A stretch of 64,000 nucleotides of DNA from Spinacia oleracea. Its lineage: Eukaryota > Streptophyta > Magnoliopsida > Caryophyllales > Amaranthaceae. The notes beneath the pieces were generated by a model. The model did not search any database. It was not told the origin of the DNA and worked only from the letters and a program-made list of their open reading frames with translations. The translations under genes were made by a program, and so were the position numbers. The DNA is taken from positions 131,586,385-131,650,384 of the forward strand of contig NC_079487.1 of NCBI RefSeq assembly GCF_020520425.1, read 5' to 3'. Below are positions 19,969 through 32,088 of this stretch, piece after piece. How positions within the stretch are numbered: position 1 is the stretch's first letter; every line of letters begins with the position of its first letter.

Positions 19969-21006
19969 CATTTTTGTACGTATTCGTAGACTCGTAGTAC
20001 GTTCTTCGCATCATGTGTGGCATTACCGTTGTCTCTAATAAACTACTCTTTCCCTCGTTTAACCAAAATGTCAATCTTGATTAATACTTCGTATAATAAT
20101 TTATTTGTATTAAAGAAAGAAAAGAATTGGTCTCAATGTTAAGGTTGCCACTTAATTCATTTAAAAGCTTGTGACTTTACATTGTTGAGTGCGTAGAAAA
20201 GACTAAACGTCTAATGAAAATATGTGCGTAGTAGTTATAATTTTTTGTTTTTTCCTTTTCCCGAATGATAGGGAAGTATTAAACCGACAAATCGAAAAAG
20301 GAAGTCGAGCCATTGAAAAAGATAAGTAAAAGAAAAAATGGCAAAAGCCAACACTCAAATTAATACTTTATACGAAGTATTAAACAATACGACTCCGGCG
20401 AATTTAATTTAATGTAATTGTGATTAATTAACATTTATTGATCAGGATACGGCCTGGGGGAGAGCTTCTCCAACAGCGGTATGGCCTGAGTCAAATACAG
20501 ATTTATCGAAATTTAATAGATTTTGAAATACTGGATAATACATTAATTCAGAAACTTGTGTTATCACAGTCGAAGATATTTCATGCTTTTGCATATATGT
20601 GGATTGTATTAGTCCATACATAATCATTTTAAATGCATTATTACTCTCGTTGAATAAAAATGAAGACATATACTAAAAGTAGCAGTTTTGATTACCACCA
20701 CACTTTGTATCATATACCTCTATGTGTAGGTTATATACCTTTATTAATTTATTATCATTAATTCATTACTCCGTATCGATCATTTAACACCGAAATGAAG
20801 CATAATATACCCTGTTAGACTTCTTTGCATCATCAGGTTTCATTTCTGATAAAAGTCGTTGACTCTTTGTACACCTCCAAAACAAACACTCTTGGCCATT
20901 TTTGTACCTCCAAAAAACATATGCCATATCCTTACTCTTGACTTTGAGGGGCAAAATAGGAATTTAATATTTCCTCTGTTTTTTAAAGTTCTTATCATTT
21001 TAAAAC
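19969..21006. other. Intergenic, no gene recognised
   Basis: Short opposing open frames at 20438-20669 and 20840-21086 have no recognised domain and overlap on both strands, so neither is supported. Confidence 0.5.
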
Positions 21007-21008
21007 TA

Positions 21009-21335
21009 CTCCCTCCGTCCCGGAATACTCGACCCGGTTTGACCGGCACAGAGTTTAAGGGACTTGAATTGATTTATTTAATTTAATAGGTAGTAGTTGA
21101 TAGTGGGGTATTATTTTAATGTAGTTAGTGGGAAATGTGTAAAAGGGTGGGGTTGGGGAGAGTGGGGGTTGAATTTTTAATTATTTTTTGTATGGAGTAG
21201 GGGGTAGGTGGGTTAATAGGGGTGGAGTGAGAAATAATATAATATTGTTAGAATATTTCCATTTTTAGAAACAGGTCAAGTATTAAGGGACGGCCCGATA
21301 AGAAAAACAGGTCAAGTATTCCGGGACAGAGGGAG
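21009..21335 (+). mobile_element. Stowaway-like MITE (family A), 327 bp
   Basis: The ends ctccctccgtcccggaatac and gtattccgggacagagggag pair as inverted repeats; TA is duplicated at 21007-21008 and 21336-21337. Confidence 0.9.
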
Positions 21336-21337
21336 TA

Positions 21338-21889
21338 TGTCTTAAGTTAAAAAAACATTAACGATAAATTCTCACTATTTTTTTTCAAAATTTTATCATT
21401 TGAGATTTTGTTAACTTCACCTCATATTATTTTCAAAATATCATTTTTTATATAGTATTTTTCTTTTGAGGGATCAGTAAACTTATGTTTAAAAACTTTC
21501 AGAAACAAAGATAATACATGTATTAAATAATTCCAAGTAAATATCATTAACATTTGCATTTTCTTTTTAACTTATTACTGATTACAAGTATTCAATCACC
21601 CCTCGCTTATTACAACCTAGCTTAGCCTGGTTTGGCCTCAACCTTTAACTTCCTCCCAAATTTTCCAAGAAGAAAAACGACAAGTGTGTAAAAAAAAAAA
21701 AAAAAAAAGCTACAAACTATTGGTATGATTAACATACATCATATTCATACAAGATGTACCGGAAATTAATTAATAATATTAATCAATAGAATAAATATAG
21801 CCCCGAACACTCCTTTATCTTTGATCACAATTGAGTGTAAAGAGTATATATAGATTTCCCAAAAATCCTCATAAATAAACTTTGATCGA
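21338..21889. other. Intergenic and 3' flank of the first GDSL gene
   Basis: No gene. The last roughly 100 bases should be the 3' UTR of the minus-strand gene ending at 21890. An adenine run of 18 is at about 21691-21708. Confidence 0.5.
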
Positions 21890-24800
21890 TCATTTTGCGG
21901 CGAATAATTGTTGCAAATTGTAAGGAGCTACAAGGCTTGATCCTCCACTCCAGAATTCTTTAGAGAAAGCCTGGTTAGCCTTGTCGGTTGGGTGCGCGGC
22001 GTCAAACCACAAATATTCACTAGGATTACTACAAACAGAGAAGGTATAGCCTTTCTTCTGGCAAGTGAAATCACCATTGTAGGATCCACTTCCACAACAT
22101 GCTGTTTGGCTTTCTCTGAAACCTGTTATTATCAATTTGACAAATGTGATTAGATCCTGATTACTCCTGCTTACCTACACATATAATTCACGTGGAATAG
22201 TTTTTGACAATGAACAATTTTAATGTCATTTTCCAGGGCAACTTACTACAATTATATAATGATAACACTTGACTTATGCATTTAGCAATTTAGCATTTGT
22301 AAACAAGAGTATAAGACCCCACGTCACATGAAACTAACTAGACATTTCTCAATTGTATTTTTCTTAATCAAAGCCGACTTCAAAGGCTTTTTTGCCTTGG
22401 TGTCTGTACATACTAACACACCTACAATAGCATAGTCTAATTACTACAGTTTTAAAATTATGTTTTTATTAGATACGTTGTATGAGACAATATATCAAAA
22501 GACATGCTCGAGATATTACAAGGTGTGTTTATATAGTTCCAGTCAAGGAAATGCTTTTGTAGTTGATAAACAAACTACTCCATATCTTATAATATCTCGA
22601 ACATATCTTTTGATATATTCTCATATCTTAATAGTTTTACATTAAGGAGTTTTAATGTAAAATCTTCCACGTATCTTGGGACTCGATTATGTTCAGTATA
22701 AACAATAAGATTTAACGTCTAAACTGACAAACATTAATAAGGTGATGAGGTGTAGTATGGGAGGACAAATTAGTTGATAGCCACTACTTAACCAACTCTC
22801 TAATGAATAATTGAAGGAATCAAATCATATGATCAAAACATAAATAAATAATTACGGATGAGTTACTCTGTAAAAGACGTACCATATCGGCTACTTCCAT
22901 ATATAACACGGAGGTATAAGGATGTGTAGAAGTCGTAAATGGAGTACTTGAACCCTGGTAGTTGGCTTTGTAATCTCTTGGCTAGTGCAGCAAATTTAGC
23001 ATTGTGCAACTTGGCTAGCTCTTGTGGCTCCGGTGCGCAAGTTCCTTTGAAATTTAGCATGTACTTCATTGATGGCATGCACCCAAGAGGACCAAGGTTT
23101 TGGAATGCAAATTTCCTTCCTCCTTGGTCATAGATTGTCTGTATTGTCAAAATCGTACATTCACAAAATTAGTCACAAATTACAGTTGTACGAATGACTG
23201 GTTTATACAATTTATATGTAGTTGTTAAGATCTGACCCACGAAACAACACGTGTGAGAGTCCCACATTGATAAAAGAAGAGAGAGTTAATCCGATGGGCT
23301 ACTCCTCTTATTGCCATATGATTTTAAGGTGAAACCTCCTACGGTTTTGTTAAGTGAACTCTCTCTTGGTGACGGGTGTGGCTCAGACCCGTATTTAAGT
23401 ATTTAACAGTGGTACTCTATTTTTTTAATAATTTTTTTTTTGGAAGGTAAGATGAAATGCCAGGGCAGAACCTTGCACGGGCCAATCCCCCTTTCCCCCG
23501 GGATCAGCTAGCCCGGAATAGCGGGCAAGACGTAGTACTCCATATTAGAAACGGGTCCTCTTCACTAGAGAGAATTCCGTGTTATGCTCTTAAGTCCTAA
23601 CAAGTTGTTGCAAAGTCAAGTTGACAACACTCCTTATTACACGAGAGTACGAGACCATTTCAAAAACGAAAAAACTCTTACTAAATGAGAATATGGTTTC
23701 CAATTATGTAATTATCAAGTAGCTCCATTAAGTTTTTTCTTTCAACCATGGTTATACTTAAAATAAACATAGATATTAAGTACTTCATTTACTAGACAGG
23801 GGATCCACATCATAACTCTATCGGTTCAAATTTAGCAAGTTAGACAATAAAGCAATGTCATATCCGCAGAAAACCAAGTAAATAGAGCGGTAGATTGGTT
23901 AGCTAATTTCAAATACGTTCACACGAATGTCAATAATAGTACTCACACGTTCTTTTAAATTTTGAATCAAACGAGTAGAGTGTAAAACAATTAAACAAAT
24001 ACACAATTTTAGCTGTAACCAAATTTGATGATAAAAAGTGTAAAACAAATTAAAGACAGGAAAAAATGAAAAAAAAGCAAGAATAAATAAAAGGATTCTT
24101 ACTTTAATATGGGTAGTGAGGTTCCCAATGACCATGTTGATCCGTTGGTTCCTTTTAAAATTGGAGACAGGAAGTTTTTTAACATTCTTCTGTAGAAGGT
24201 TAACATAGTCATTTCCAGCTATGTTAAACAAGTATACAGCTTCAGATAACAGCTGATTAGCTGTTCCTTCCCCAACTTGTTGCTTCAATTTTTGCACCAT
24301 TTGGACAAAATAATCTACTTGCCTCTTCAAATTTATCTGGATCATCCAAAGCCATAATTTAATCAACCCTAAATCACTTATTCAATCAATTTTAATCAAT
24401 TGAACTAATTGATATCTACTGGGACTAACAACAAAACTGTAAAAATTACATGGCATTAAAGAAGGAAAAGTTGTCACATCAAATAATTTTCTCCTCAGAT
24501 TCGCGCTACTGCCAGCTAAGTTGAGATCATGGTATGCATTAAGTAAAGTAGTGATTTAAAAAATAAAGAAAGATGCTCGAGTTGGCATTTTTTATTTTCG
24601 TTCAATGTTTTCACTTTTCACTATTAGCTTGTGATCTTTCGTCAGGGGTAATTAATGGACATCCATTTTCACCTACCAAAACATTTTTAATTTTTATTTG
24701 GAATCTCGTGAAAATAGTAATTACAGTAAAAATAAAAAGTTTAAACCTAGTCAGATTTAACTAAAATCAAGCTACCACTCCCAATTTCTGCAATAATTGT

Positions 24801-25476
24801 TGCTTCATTTTCAATACAATTTCTTCAACAAATTGATTAAAGTTCAAATTGATTCGTTAGAAGGTCAGCTCAATTGATTAATTTTTTTTCAAATTAAAAC
24901 ATTTAATTCAATTGAAAAAGTATGCCGACAGAAATGATAGAAGAAGTCAAAAAGATTAACAGAAACGAATTGACAAATTGACATACTGTTTGAGGACGAA
25001 GTTCAACAAGAACACAAGCACCAGCTGAAGCGAAATTGATTCCTCTAGTGAAATCCTTTATCCCCGGTAACAAATAGGGTTGCAAAAATGGCAACCCCGC
25101 GAATTGAGCTGCAAATAAAATTACACAAACAAACCATTGGTAACAAAATAATCACAAAATCTGGACATAAGTTAATTGAATTTAAATTTAACAGTAGACG
25201 GTGACGGTAAGTACCTACGAAATCGGGGATAAGGCGGCCATCGGAGTATCGGCCAGAAGGCTTTTTGAAGTAAGTTTCGCCGTAAGGCCAAAACTCGGCA
25301 CCAGCTCCTTTAACGCCGTTGTATAAAGTCATACCATCGTCGTAGAGTGAATCGCCGAAGACATAAAGAGGTGGTTTGTATTGAGCATTTGAAGGTGATG
25401 GGGAGAGGAAGAGTAGAGTTGCTAATAGGGCCAATGTAGGGAACATGTTTGTAGTTATGGCTGTGATCTTTGCCAT
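21890..25476 (-). CDS. GDSL (SGNH) esterase/lipase, five exons, 368 aa
   Basis: This is a plant GDSL-type hydrolase, probably secreted, of the GLIP-like subgroup; it hydrolyses an unknown ester. Minus-strand exons: 25476-25215, 25108-24987, 24336-24103, 23138-22883, 22122-21890. All introns are GT-AG and the joined frame is open for 368 codons, a normal family length. The start ATG at 25476 is followed by a hydrophobic signal peptide ending near SNA. Block I is VFGDSLYDDG (nucleophile Ser), block II INFASAGACVLVE, block III FNIAGNDY (Asn), then LGPLGCMPS, and block V FDAAHPTDKAN (catalytic Asp and His). Exon sizes and phases match the paralogues at 45012 and 50485. Introns 3 and 4 hold a candidate solo LTR and a fold-back repeat. 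The physiological substrate is unknown. Confidence 0.92.
22480..22626. repeat. Fold-back repeat in intron 4 of the first GDSL gene
   Basis: Arms at about 22480-22518 and 22590-22626 are inverted repeats of about 37 bases with few mismatches (for example caaaagacatgctcgagata against tatctcgaacatatcttttg). It could form a hairpin in the pre-mRNA and is probably a MITE relic. Confidence 0.7.
23223..23408. mobile_element. Candidate solo LTR in intron 3 of the first GDSL gene
   Basis: The 186-bp segment begins TGTTAA and ends TTAACA, flanked by gtagt and gtggt (4 of 5 identical), and contains gagagtcccacattg, a motif familiar from small plant LTR elements. No internal region or second LTR is present. 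Confidence 0.45.
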
Positions 25477-25536
25477 GTGAACACAGTGGTATCAGTGAAA
25501 GTTTTGGGGTGATTTTTATTTTTTTTATTTATGTGC

Positions 25537-25564
25537 AACCAAAACCAAAACCAAAACCAAAACC
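25537..25564. repeat. (CCAAAA)n microsatellite upstream of the first GDSL gene
   Basis: Four to five units of ccaaaa lie about 60 bases upstream of the start codon, inside the likely 5' UTR. Confidence 0.75.
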
Positions 25565-25651
25565 CAGAGTCCCAGACCAGCTTTGGTGTTGGTTTTAATT
25601 GCTTGCTTTTGCAACTGTTCCGGCTTTAGAACAAAGGATAGTTCTTAATGG

Positions 25652-25659
25652 TATTTAAA
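25652..25659 (-). promoter_or_regulatory. Candidate TATA box of the first GDSL gene
   Basis: On the minus strand it reads tttaaata, about 180 bases upstream of the ATG. Position and sequence are plausible but not decisive. Confidence 0.3.
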
Positions 25660-25679
25660 GGAGTGAAGGGGGTTTATTT

Positions 25680-27712
25680 CTATTTATAAATTTAAGGCGG
25701 AAGTTGCGTGCCGCGTGGCTTTTTTGACATTTTCTTTTGTCGTCTATGTTTTTTATAAAAATATTAAATAGAGTTAACAATAATATGAAGTACTTCTGTT
25801 TAGTTTACTTTAGACACTAGTTTGGAGTTTTAGAAGATGGATAGAAGTGATGGGTAGATATTTCATTTGCTTTTTTACTTGTATCATTTACAATTTTACC
25901 CTATTTACAAATACTCGTTTATTAATTTTTTAAAAATATCAATTTTTTTTTTATTTTAGCTAATATATTGGCAAGCGTGAAACATCAGATGATATAAGGG
26001 GAAAAAGTTGAAGAAGAGTATTACTTCAATACTTGGCATAGTGGATAAGTAATTTGACCTCTAAGGAGTTGGAGGTGGAAATTTTCTTATTCCCTTCCAC
26101 CTCTCCTTGTAATTTTCATGAGCTGAACTGCTAAGCTATATGATTTACTTCAGAGAGATTACAGTCCATTAGGATGGTTCTTCTTAAAGCCACCAATCAT
26201 CAATTTAATGGGAATTAATGGGTATTTTAGTATTTGTACAGAGTATTGTTATTTTATTGAAAAGTACTTATATATTATAAAATGGAAGGATTGAAATACT
26301 TCAATTTTCGAGGATTTTTACCAACAAGATCTTTTTAAATTAAGTTAGGGCGGGTGAAAAATAAAAGTGAACAAACAAATTCTCCGAAGCTTCTAAGGTA
26401 TGAATGTATGAAATACTTCGTATGAATTGAAGTATATATACTCCGTAGTCAATAATGAGTAGTTGTAATTGGGGTTCCTATAAGGGTGTTTCCCCTGAAT
26501 GATCACGGAAATACCATTAAAGGTAGATTAGCTAGGTGGGGTGTTGAGGTTAGTACAAACTACTAATTACATTTAATTTTTGGATAATGATGATTCAACA
26601 ATTCAACACCGTCCCCTTTGGAACATTTAATACATGTGCGCGCACTCTAATTGTGAGTTTTCATTTAGATTCATGTAGACCATTGAATCTATTCTCCTTC
26701 TACGTAAATGCCAACGAATTATAAGGGTACGATTAATTTACACATTCAATTTGTGTCAAATTTTTCAATTTAACATTTTCATCTATAACTTCTATACTCG
26801 TATTTACCATTATGATTGGAGGTCAATCAATATTCAATAGTGGTACTACTCTAAAGTTTAAACATATATTACTGTGTAGCTAATTTGAGTTATTTTATCC
26901 AATCCCTATAGCTGGCTCCCCCTATTTTGAAAGGGTCTAGGCCGCTAAATCGACCGGATCAAATTGACACGTGTGAGATTTGGGCCAGTTAGGACAAATT
27001 TTCTTACATGCGTTATATTCACCTGATTTTCACTTATTTTTCCTAATTTTATCTTATCTGAACTTATTAAAACTTATCAAAACTTATTTTAGTTATAAAT
27101 TGTACTTGGTCAACCCTTATTTTTCCTGAACTTATCTTATCTGAACTTATCTGAATTTAACTGAACTTATTTTTCCTGAAACAAGTGGAAATAAGGTGAA
27201 CAGAACAGGGCCTTATCAAAACAAATTACTAAAGAAAATAGATTGAAGCTTTTTAGTTTGAGCCTCCAAGTATATGGTGCATGCAATGTGTGCGTATATT
27301 TCAAAAATATGCTTTTATATATAAGCAACAATCTAATTGTTTACAAACGTTATTAATAATTTAAATACGTAGTAGGGGTATTATAAAAAAATTACATGGA
27401 CATCAAAATGACCAAGAGCTGGCTTATATAATACAGATGTATACTTCCTCCATTTAGAAATAAATTAAAATGCATTCTTTAATATGCTTAAAAGAACTTA
27501 AAGAAAGTTAATGATATACGAATTAAGTATGTAATACATAATACTTTTTATGATCGAATCTTCGAGGAGGTCTTAACTTAAGTATTTGGATGTGTGAAGG
27601 TAAAGTATGACTAAGAAGATCAAAATTATGTGAAAAAGCTTTTATTTTATGTTGCATGTCGTTTCTTCTCACAATAGTACAATTGATCAATGGAGAAAAT
27701 CCATAATTCACA
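25680..27712. other. Intergenic, no gene recognised
   Basis: AT-rich. At about 27000-27215 there is a region of repeated gaacttatctgaacttat motifs ending gaacagaacagggcc. It resembles segments near 43500 and 50800 and is probably a degenerate MITE family. Confidence 0.5.
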
Positions 27713-27790
27713 TTTTGGGATACAGCGCGTCTCCTGTGAGACCAGTCACACCATCAACTTGATGGTGTGACGAGCGCGAAACCAATAGTG

Positions 27791-28470
27791 TACCTCCCCT
27801 AAAATTATATAAAAAAAGTAACAGATCTAACCTATACTCCTATAGAAGTAACATATCTAAACTAAAAAAATACCTCCTCTAAAATTATATGTATAAAAAA
27901 ATTAACATGTCTAAACTATAGAAGTAACATACCTAAACTAAAAATGTACCTCCCATAAAACTATTCCGTATAAAAAAAAAGTAACATGTCTAAACTATAG
28001 AAGTAACATACCTAAACTAAAAAGTACCTCATATAAAATTATAAAAAAAAAGTAACATGTCTAAACTATAGAAGTAACATACCTAAACTAAAAAAAAATA
28101 CCTCCTCTAAAATTATTAAAAAAAAAGTAACATGTTTAAACTATAGAAGTAACATACCTAAACTAAGAAGGTATCTCCCCTAAAATTACTCCGTATAAAA
28201 AAAAGTAACATGTATAAACTATAGAATTAAGTAACATACCTAAACTAAAAAAAGTACTTCCTCTAAAATTATATATAAAAAAAAAAGTAACATGTCTAAA
28301 CTATAGAAGTAACATACCTAAACTAAGAAGGTATCTCCCCTACAACTACTCCGTATAAAAAAAGTAACATGTATAAACTAAGAAATAACATACCTAAACT
28401 AAAAAAGTACCTCCTCTAAAGTTATAAAAAAAAGTAACATGTCTAAACTATAGAAGTAACATACCTAAAT
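27791..28470 (+). repeat. Higher-order tandem array, nine units of about 65-83 bp
   Basis: Nine consecutive units each contain three related sub-motifs of about 19-25 bases: agtaacatgtctaaacta, agtaacatacctaaacta and agtacctcctctaaaatta. Units alternate partly between tacctcctct and tatctcccct variants, so amplification occurred in steps. Confidence 0.88.
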
Positions 28471-28522
28471 TCGCAAGTGTAAACTGGTCTCACCATTAGT
28501 TGATGGTGAGGACAGTCTCATA

Positions 28523-29118
28523 CTCCCTCCGTCCCGGAATACTCGACCCGGTTTGACCGACACAGAGTTTAAGGAACTTGAATTGACTTATTTAATTTAA
28601 TAGGTAGTAGTTGATAGTGGGGTATTATTTTGGAGGAAGTAAATTCGGCATGCTGTGATGTATTGGAAAATACATAATATGTCAATTCTGTAAATCCATT
28701 GAATTTCAATGGTACTTGTTTTAATCGGAATGGGTACTCTATTTTTATCGTAATGGTACATGTTTTTATCGTCATGGTACTCCGTTTAACGAAATGGTAC
28801 TTTCTTTTTTAATGAATGGTACATATTATTGACCAAAATGCCCCTGTGATGTGTTTTGAAACACATCACAGCATGCCGCTGAGACGCTCCCATTATTTTG
28901 ATGTAGTTAGTGGGAGGTGGGTTAAGAGGTGGGGTTGGGGGAGAGTAGGGGTTGAATTTTTTATTATTTTTTGTATGGAGTAGGGGGTAGGTGGGTTAAT
29001 AGGGGTGGATTGAGAAATAATATAATATTGTTAGAATATTTCCATTTTTAGAAACAGGTCAAGTATTAAGGGACGGTCCGATAAGGAAAACAGGTCAAGT
29101 ATTCCGGGACGGAGGGAG
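28523..29118 (+). mobile_element. Stowaway-like MITE (family A), interrupted
   Basis: The ends ctccctccgtcccggaatac and gtattccgggacggagggag have TA at 28521-28522 and 29119-29120. Removing the nested element (28632-28891) and one 8-bp duplication leaves 328 bases, the same length as the intact copies at 2757 and 29399. Confidence 0.9.
28632..28891. mobile_element. 260-bp MITE nested in a Stowaway-like MITE, 8-bp TSD
   Basis: The duplication attatttt flanks it (28624-28631, 28892-28899). Imperfect ends (ggaggaag / cgctccc) lead into a 16-bp exact inverted pair, cggcatgctgtgatgt / acatcacagcatgccg. The interior repeats aatggtac motifs. The uninterrupted family A copies supply the empty site. 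hAT or Mutator affiliation is undecided. Confidence 0.85.
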
Positions 29119-29398
29119 TATAAGAATTTGGGTTTGGGATAAAGCTAGGCTTTGATATTGTTATTGACTTGTTATAGTAGTGAGTAGTCACGGGTTATAT
29201 CACTTAAAAGGTTCGATATAAGAGTACTATTAGTAAATATGAACAATTTTAGGAGTATGAAATCATGGGCCTGCAGGAGGCTGAGATATGGGCCCTAAAA
29301 TTAAGGTCTGAGCCCATCCCCCTGTTAATAATATACCACCATTTTAAGTACTACAACTCTACAGTATATACTACTTAATTATGGGTTATAGGCTTATA

Positions 29399-29726
29399 CT
29401 CCCTCCGTCCCGGAATACTTGACCTGTTTTCCTTATCGGGCCATCCCTTAATACTTGACCTGTTTCTAAAAATGGAAATATTCTAACAATATTATATTAT
29501 TTCTCACTCCACCCCTATTAACCCACCTACCCCTTACTCCATACAAAAAATAATTAAAAATTCAACCCCTACTCTCCCCCAACCCCACCCCTTTACACAT
29601 TTCCCACTAACTACATTAAAATAATACCCCACTATCAACTACTACCTATTAAATTAAATAAGTCAATTCAAGTCCCTTAAACTCTGTGCCGGTCAAACCG
29701 GATCGAGTATTCCGGGACGGAGGGAG
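29399..29726 (-). mobile_element. Stowaway-like MITE (family A), 328 bp
   Basis: The ends ctccctccgtcccggaatac and gtattccgggacggagggag have TA at 29397-29398 and 29727-29728. Orientation is opposite to the copy at 28523, only 280 bases away, so the two can pair as a long inverted repeat. Confidence 0.9.
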
Positions 29727-29729
29727 TAG

Positions 29730-30151
29730 CACAAAAACAATTTCAAATGTATTTTTTGTCTACGTAGTCTACAGTTGGACTGTTCATTGCATTTCATTGA
29801 AATCAATTTAAACATTGTGCACAATATAATGAAACGTATAAATTAAAATGATAAACTAAGAGAGAATAGAGAATTCATATAAAATATTGGTCCGTACTAT
29901 AATTAGCAACTTGAATGATTAAGATGATTAATTATACGTCTAATGAAGGATTAGTGGTTAGTAATTTGGCAGGGAGTGGGGAGGGAAATTAAAGGGTAAA
30001 TGGAATCTAGCATTCGGTAGCGTGGCCACTTAAAAAAAATATTAAAATTAAAATCATGACAAAAAGGAGATTATCTAGGCATAATCACGTACACTGTCAA
30101 CTCCATAATTATTTGAATAATTTAACAACTGTTAATTAGATTCAGTTTTCG
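29730..30151. other. Intergenic, no gene recognised
   Basis: AT-rich with nothing recognisable. Confidence 0.5.
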
Positions 30152-30153
30152 TA

Positions 30154-30411
30154 CTTCCTCCGTTCCATAATAGATGGATCAATTCTCATTTGCGCACTAT
30201 TCATCAATCAATTTTGACAATCTTTCTTTCACTGTTGTGTAAGAAAAGAAATAATCAAGCGGGATCTTGTTAAATTCGTATTAATGCAAGGATTCTAAAT
30301 ATCAACTTTTTATAATTTTTACTTATACGTATTTAGAGATATTAATGTTCAAATAAGCATGTTGGCATACGTGCAATTAGAAATGATGCATCTATTATGG
30401 AACAGAAGAAG
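30154..30411 (+). mobile_element. Stowaway-like MITE (family D), intact reference copy
   Basis: The ends cttcctccgttccataatag and ctattatggaacagaagaag pair as inverted repeats; TA is present on the left and degraded on the right. Its interior (gatcttgttaaattcgta, about 30264) supplies the empty site for the mini-Helitron at 46828. Confidence 0.75.
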
Positions 30412-30720
30412 TTCTTTGTAAGTACTACGTATATAAGTTGCAAGTATATGTATTTCTTCGTACCTTAAAAAGTGTGAGCTAACTCACTTTCTTGCTCCGG
30501 TCCTTGTACTTATTACTTACGATTCAGTTTTGGTACTTGTATTTATCTGTTTTTCTGCCATAAGAAATGCAACCTAGCTATCTTAATTTCTTGCTCCTTA
30601 TTTTGGCTACTCGTAGTATATGATATGATCCATTGCAATTTTGGAAGATCTACACTCTATCCTCCATTTAATTGCGGATTAGGAACAACGGGAAGGGATC
30701 ACACGCAAATAATTAATTTA

Positions 30721-30989
30721 CTTCTTCCGTTTCAAAATAGTTGCAACACTTTGTGTTTTGCACTATATATTCACATAATTTACTTTGTTTATTTTTTATA
30801 TATGATCTATACTTTAGGAAAAACATATTCATGTGGTATATTATTAGATTCGTTTTAATAAATATTTTACGAATATCAATTTTTTTTTAATAATTTTTAT
30901 TTATCGATAATTAAGGATATTAATTGTTCAAGCAAAGCATTAACAAGCGTGAAAAATAAAATATTACAACTAAAAATGAACGGACGAAG
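30721..30989. mobile_element. Stowaway-like MITE (family E relative)
   Basis: The left end cttcttccgtttcaaaatag and right end aaaaatgaacggacgaag pair imperfectly, with TA at 30719-30720 and 30990-30991. It shares the gttgcaac motif with the element at 17083. Confidence 0.6.
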
Positions 30990-30991
30990 TA

Positions 30992-32088
30992 TGTGCTAAT
31001 TAAGCCCCTAACGACTCTCATATCAATACATGCCAGTTACTAGTTACTACTCCGTATACCATCTTTATGAAACTTGAATGTTCATTATACTCGATCAATT
31101 ATACTGTAATACATTCTACCATTTACCATTGATAGAATGCATTTTGAGGAGGGTTCCCTACTTTTCATTGTCATTTCCCCCACTCTTAAAGTGTCTAATC
31201 CGTAAATTCAGGTTAAGTTGAATCGATTGACCTGTATAAAATTTTGACCCGGTAAATGCTTCATCTTACCTTCGAGAAAAAAACATTTTGATCGACAATT
31301 GGCTTTTACTTGAATTAAGTATTTGTGGTACGCACTAATGTACATTTGGCTTGGGTAGGTCAATTCTTAGTCAAAACGTAGTATTCATTGATATTTTCTT
31401 TATAAACGTACGTACACAAAATATTCTCCAAAAGCTAATAATCAAATAAGAGCGGTTTATAATCAATAGAAAATTCAACTTTGGTTTAGGGAGTGAGCAA
31501 TTAGTGTCCTCACCTAACGTATGGTTTTACAAGAAAAAAAATTAGACAAGAAGATAGAGTTATAAATTTATAATACGTACTAATTAAGTGGTCAAATTGA
31601 ACATAATTAGTAACAAAATCAGGACTCAGGAATTGGATTGCGTATGCTGATTAATGTTAATTAATTAAGATTATACAGTACATACGTATATTATCTCCTA
31701 AATTATTAGGTTGATGTTAATTTTGTAACTTAATTAGGTACAAGAATTGACACCTTGTACTCATTAGTGAGTTTTGTCGGCCAACGGCAATTGTCTCATC
31801 CCAATCTTTGATTCTGAAAACTTGCATCACATATTCACATAGTATAGGATATAGGCTCATATAGCCATTAGAAATTTAGAAGCACCTCTTCCTCAAATTA
31901 ATGAAATCGAACTTTTCCATACGTTACTACGTGCAATCCAACTTTTTTAACACCTCTTGTAATAGTTATGAGATTCGAGCCCTTGACCATATACGTCACA
32001 TGACTTATTAATTCAGAAAAAATCACTGAGATAAAGAACATTTAGTAATTTATTTTTTGTATTTGTTAGTAATATATACTCAGTTCCA
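30992..32088. other. Intergenic, no gene recognised
   Basis: AT-rich with nothing recognisable. Confidence 0.5.

Larger units (their letters stand above)
27723..29132. mobile_element. Outer layer of a three-level nested transposon
   Basis: The left terminal segment gtgagaccagtcacaccatc (27737) is an imperfect inverse of the right segment around 28481-28519 (actggtctcaccattagttg ... gacagtctca). The 9-mer tttgggata flanks the whole composite at 27714-27722 and 29133-29141. If that duplication is real, the outer element carries a tandem array (27791-28470) and was later hit by a Stowaway-like MITE, itself hit by another element. The outer right end is the least certain part. Confidence 0.5.

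Noticed and set aside
20438..21086. Overlapping open frames on both strands
   Set aside because: None has a domain, and equal openness on both strands points to chance.
24573..24764. Hydrophobic open frame inside GDSL gene 1 on the opposite strand
   Set aside because: It falls in intron 2 of the GDSL gene and has no support.
27791..28470. CRISPR-like regular repeats
   Set aside because: Units are contiguous with no unique spacers, in a plant nuclear context without cas genes; it is a minisatellite.
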